Position numbers and translations under genes: made by a program
Shown here: one piece after another, positions 62,701 to 64,000 of the stretch
Layout: the number at the start of each line of letters is the position of its first letter
Position numbering within the stretch: position 1 is the stretch's first letter
Origin: Acanthochromis polyacanthus
Lineage: Eukaryota > Chordata > Actinopteri > Pomacentridae
DNA length: 64,000 nt
Direction: 5' to 3'
NCBI RefSeq assembly: GCF_021347895.1
Contig: NC_067122.1
Coordinates: forward strand, 10,653,983 to 10,717,982
Notes under the pieces: model-generated
Told to the model about the DNA's origin: nothing
The model's database searches: none
Seen by the model: the letters and a program-made list of their open reading frames with translations, nothing else

Positions 62701-64000
62701 TTTTTAACATATTGTTTTCTAGCAGCCATGCACTCAAATTTTTACACCTTTTGTTAATAGATTTTTTTTAGTGTAGTGGAAACACTTAAATGAGTGTGCA
62801 CGTTTTTACCTCTGAATTTTATCCACAAATGTCACTTACAACATGCGTTGCTGACCACTGTATTTTGCATTCAAAGTGCAAACGAGGATTTTCTCTCATA
62901 ATTCTCATCTCTCACCTTATGAATGTTGAGTATTTTTTAGGTTCTCTTCAAACAATCAGCAGAAAGGAAGGCTTAGTTTTACCTCCTCGGTGTGCTCAGT
63001 GTTGAGTCAGTTTCAGGTTTGACCTTGTTTGTTGGTGAAAACCAACTGTGCTGAAAGAAACCTCATGTACAAACAGGAAGAAAAAATATTTGATGGATCC
63101 TTGAGTGTTAGGTGCTTCCTAGCTCTCTCTGAAAAAGCGTAACTGCAAGCTCTCTGATTAAATTAAATGTAATCTTTTAAAAGTCTTTGCCAGGCTTTCT
63201 TAGGCTTCCCTGCTTCCTTGTACAAGTGGCAGATGTGAACCTGCACTCTGCCATCTGTACCCCACTTTGTGCTGACACAGATTATATTGCTGATCATACA
63301 CTACATGGTGACCCCATTCACTTTATGGTTTTCTGTCAGTGTTGTGGTTTAGCAGAGCAGCCCTTGTCCCTCTATCAATGACAAGTACATGTTGTGTGTA
63401 ATACGTAGGTCTGCATGACCTGGACATAAATGGACTGAAAATAGGTCAGTGCAGAAGTATCAGCTGTGTCCTTTTGGTGTTTTGACCTAGTTAATCGTTG
63501 GATCAAACAGTTTTTTTTTCCTCCACGGCTGACACCAAAGGAAATAAGACTAATACACTGGCTGACCAAGTTATCAAAGTTTTTATTGTTCTGCCCAAAG
63601 TATTGTATACACTGCTTTTAACTTTACTGGTGAAATGCAATTCGTTGAACTACAATAATTACCCAGGTTTTACTTTTTTTTGCCCAATTAAAATTATATT
63701 TTTCCACTGTCGGTAGTTTTATGCACGCAAGAAGTGATGTATCAATATTTTCTGGTGAGGTCACTTTTCTGTAATGTCCAATGTTCAGTGGTGTAAGCGG
63801 TTTAAAGTATGATGAATTCACCTTTTTAAAATGGTCTCGTCTACTTATTGCTCTTGGAGTGTATTGGAGTCGACCAGTTCTGACTGATTTGTCTCTAATG
63901 CCACCAAGGTTAAGGATTTGCAATGCAGTCATTTTAAATCAGGCTTCAGTTCAACATTAACTGTGAAATAGATTTGAAACATGAATGGGCATTAGCATGA
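56709..64000 (+). other. fam13b: fam13b intron 7 (incomplete)
   Basis: 7.3 kb to the window end. AT-rich, with a block at 57780-58700 that has repeat-like wording (TGGCCACGCCTAACTCCTCC) but no defined ends. A low-complexity stretch at 62260-62600 contains two similar CTAGYAAAATCACAAA words and a poly-A run (62572-62587). No exon is supported; two weak candidates are listed under rejected items. Confidence 0.5.

Overview
The window is animal nuclear DNA, almost certainly from a ray-finned (teleost) fish. Short exons with GT-AG borders sit in introns of 2-24 kb. The introns carry repeat families typical of fish: several Tc1/mariner elements, hAT elements, a tRNA-SINE-like repeat, a GTTAGG-type repeat and long CA, CT and AT microsatellites. 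There is no bacterial, organellar or viral gene organisation, and most open frames in the window are chance frames in AT-rich intron.

Two genes are supported, both on the + strand. At the left, the last two coding exons of an unidentified gene (1094-1207 and 2606-2621) are followed by a long 3'UTR with two poly(A) signals near 5140. The rest of the window is the 5' half of fam13b. A noncoding exon 1 ends at 7229, a noncoding exon 2 (30718-30869) carries two abutting upstream ORFs, and the start codon is at 34084. Coding exons follow at 34084-34249, 40058-40270, 43087-43264, 46517-46661 and 56581-56708. The splice phases are compatible across all five, giving the first 276 codons of the protein, and the gene continues past 64000. 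The encoded RhoGAP-type fold lacks the arginine finger and three other residues normally needed for GAP activity.

The introns record a layered history of transposition. Intron 1 (7230-30717) holds a nearly intact Tc1 element (16971-18605) with a 350-codon transposase frame and near-identical terminal repeats. It also holds a decayed Tc1 element (21486-24021) split by a truncated hAT element (21521-22478) with an exact 8-bp target duplication. Intron 2 holds a 1.2-kb CpG-rich foldback element (32447-33681) with a 10-bp target duplication, inserted next to an older repeat. Intron 4 holds a 766-bp terminal-inverted-repeat element (40507-41272) with a perfect 21-bp hairpin. Introns 3 and 5 share a diverged repeat family; the intron 5 copy interrupts an old Tc1 element. 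Intron 6 has another Tc1 relic and a CA microsatellite.

I found no RNA gene, CRISPR array or prokaryote-type system. The items most worth a second look are the foldback element, the nested insertions, the missing catalytic residues of the fam13b GAP domain, the abutting upstream ORFs and the unidentified upstream gene.
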